This document shows, piece by piece, positions 53,420-54,443 of a stretch of 54,443 nt of DNA. Every line of letters starts with the position of its first letter. The stretch's first letter is position 1. Source of the DNA: an uncultured Anaerolineae bacterium (lineage in GTDB: Bacteria > Chloroflexota > Anaerolineae > J036 > Brachytrichaceae); contig CALHLE010000024.1 of NCBI GenBank assembly GCA_938034415.1, forward strand, positions 1 to 54,443. Reading direction: 5' to 3'. A program made the position numbers and the translations under genes. The notes under the pieces were generated by a model. The model saw only the letters and a list, made by a program, of their open reading frames with translations, did no database searches and was not told the DNA's origin.

Positions 53420-54443
53420 ATGATGATGACTGCTCCGCATTGCACTATCGAACTGACGATGCGCGAAGGTCACATGCGCGTCGTGCGCATGCAGAACCCG
53501 TTCATGACTGTGGACGTGCTGCCCGAAAAGGGTGCGGACATCTACGCCACCATCCATCGCGCGACCGGCGTGGACGCGATGTGGAAGTCGCCGCTGGGCT
53601 TGCGCGGCTTGAGCGAGGGCTGGGCTTCGCCGCAGTCGGAAGTAGCCTGGTTGGAACACTACGAGGGCGGATGGCAGGAACTGCTGCCGCACACCGGGCC
53701 GCCGGAGATGTATAAGGGCGTCGAGCTTAGCTTCCACGGCGAAAGCTCGCTTTTACCCTGGCACATCGAGATCGTGAAAGACGCCGGCGATGAGATCGAG
53801 GCGGTCTTCAGCGTGCAGCTGTTTCGCTCGCCGTTCAGCATTCGCCGTCGCATGCTGATGAACGCGACGACAAGCTGCATGCGCCTGATCGAGCGGGTGA
53901 CGAACGAAGCCGGCGAACCGATGGACTTCGTATGGGGCCACCATCCCGCCTACGGCGCGCCCTTCCTCAGCGAGCAACTTCGGCTGCAAACGAACGCCCG
54001 CGCTGTCTATACTGACCCGGACTACGACAGCCCCTGGTGTCGCGCAGTGCCAGGCGCGACCACGGCATGGCCTTTTGCGCAAGGGAAAGACGGCCGGCCG
54101 CTCGACTTGCGGGAATTCGTCTCGCCGAGCGAGCGCAACTTCTTCATGGGCTATCTGAGCGACTTCGACGGATCGCCCTGGTATGCGCTGCTCAACCGCC
54201 AGCTCAAGGTCGGCGTAGGCGTCGCATGGTCAGGCGATGTCTTCAAGCATTTGTGGTTCTGGCAAGAGATGCGCGCTTCGACCGGCTTCCCGTTCTACGG
54301 GCGCACTTACACTATGGCATTGGAGCCGCACACCAGCTATCCCCACGGGCTGGTGAACGTGATGAACACCACGCGCACCCATCGCACGCTGGAGCCGGGC
54401 GAGTCGCTCGATGCCGAACTGACCTTCGCCATGTTCGACTGCG
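53420..54443 (+). CDS. Aldose-1-epimerase-like protein (DUF4432 type), 3' end outside
   Basis: 341 codons are visible, and the frame is open to the end of the window. Three ATGs in a row (53420, 53423, 53426) make the start uncertain by one or two residues. NPFMTVDVLPEKGADIYATI, GGWQELLPHTGPPEMYKGVE, ERVTNEAGEPMDFVWGHHPA and GDVFKHLWFWQEMRASTGFP place it in the galactose-mutarotase-like superfamily of beta-sandwich proteins. GHHPAYG is the expected acidic/His active-site strand. It probably acts on a sugar or sugar acid. It begins 17 bases after era, so it may be cotranscribed. Confidence 0.82.
   Translation, partial: MMMTAPHCTIELTMREGHMRVVRMQNPFMTVDVLPEKGADIYATIHRATGVDAMWKSPLGLRGLSEGWASPQSEVAWLEHYEGGWQELLPHTGPPEMYKGVELSFHGESSLLPWHIEIVKDAGDEIEAVFSVQLFRSPFSIRRRMLMNATTSCMRLIERVTNEAGEPMDFVWGHHPAYGAPFLSEQLRLQTNARAVYTDPDYDSPWCRAVPGATTAWPFAQGKDGRPLDLREFVSPSERNFFMGYLSDFDGSPWYALLNRQLKVGVGVAWSGDVFKHLWFWQEMRASTGFPFYGRTYTMALEPHTSYPHGLVNVMNTTRTHRTLEPGESLDAELTFAMFDC

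Overview
The window is GC-rich, gene-dense chromosomal DNA, most likely from a member of the Chloroflexota (Anaerolineae-like lineage). The hints are a T-box leader on valS, a cystathionine beta-synthase with CBS domains, an XRE/NB-ARC type ATPase, a Chloroflexi-style secreted protein with an SH3b tail, F420/PPOX-type domains and abundant ABC/lipoprotein genes. This placement is inference from family content. No rRNA, tRNA, CRISPR array, prophage or insertion sequence was recognised.

Layout. 1-3.7 kb, minus strand: the 5' part of a coiled-coil repeat protein, a YtcJ-like amidohydrolase and a YjgR/HerA-like ATPase. 3.7-6.8 kb: promoter, T-box riboswitch and valS. 6.9-13.6 kb: RlmB-like methyltransferase, GT-C membrane glycosyltransferase, DegV, a MelB-like symporter, an IMPACT/YigZ protein and an isoprenylcysteine-methyltransferase-like protein. 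13.7-18.0 kb, minus strand: M20 hydrolase, an IclR-type regulator fused to a pyridoxamine-oxidase-like domain, and an NMT1/THI5-type ABC permease and lipoprotein with no ATPase gene. 18.4-22.2 kb: a tight four-gene operon (membrane protein, PsuK-like kinase, phytol/dolichol-kinase-like protein, SsnA-like deaminase). 22.3-24.5 kb: malQ divergent from a signal-peptidase-I homologue that has lost both catalytic residues. 24.7-28.8 kb: LivJ-LivH-LivM branched-chain-amino-acid-type transporter, again without ATPases and with a large hairpin after livJ. 29-34.6 kb: CBS, RimI, a C-terminally truncated XRE-ATPase, a 71-residue small protein, thioredoxin reductase, Hpt. 34.6-39.3 kb: an oxidoreductase/aldo-keto reductase fusion, TsaD, GatB. 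39.3-40.4 kb: a decayed patch with two broken genes. 40.4-44.7 kb, minus strand: RNase III, FabF, a GT2 and an MFS protein. 44.9-54.4 kb: SH3b exoprotein, M1-type lipoprotein peptidase, AspT/YidE-like transporter, a LarA-like protein lacking its cofactor motif, a fused FAD/2Fe-2S dehydrogenase subunit overlapping era, and a DUF4432-like epimerase running off the end.

Two themes stand out. First, at least seven genes have a TANNNT -10 hexamer ending only 6-8 nt before the start codon, with no Shine-Dalgarno sequence, which predicts leaderless mRNAs; other genes in the window have strong SD sequences, so two initiation modes seem to coexist. Second, several proteins are altered relatives of well-known enzymes (signal peptidase without Ser/Lys, LarA without its Lys/His motif, molybdenum-hydroxylase subunits without a molybdenum subunit, a regulator fused to an oxidase-like domain). 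These are the best leads for undescribed biology. All coordinates and starts were read by eye; domain calls rest on motif recognition without database searches.
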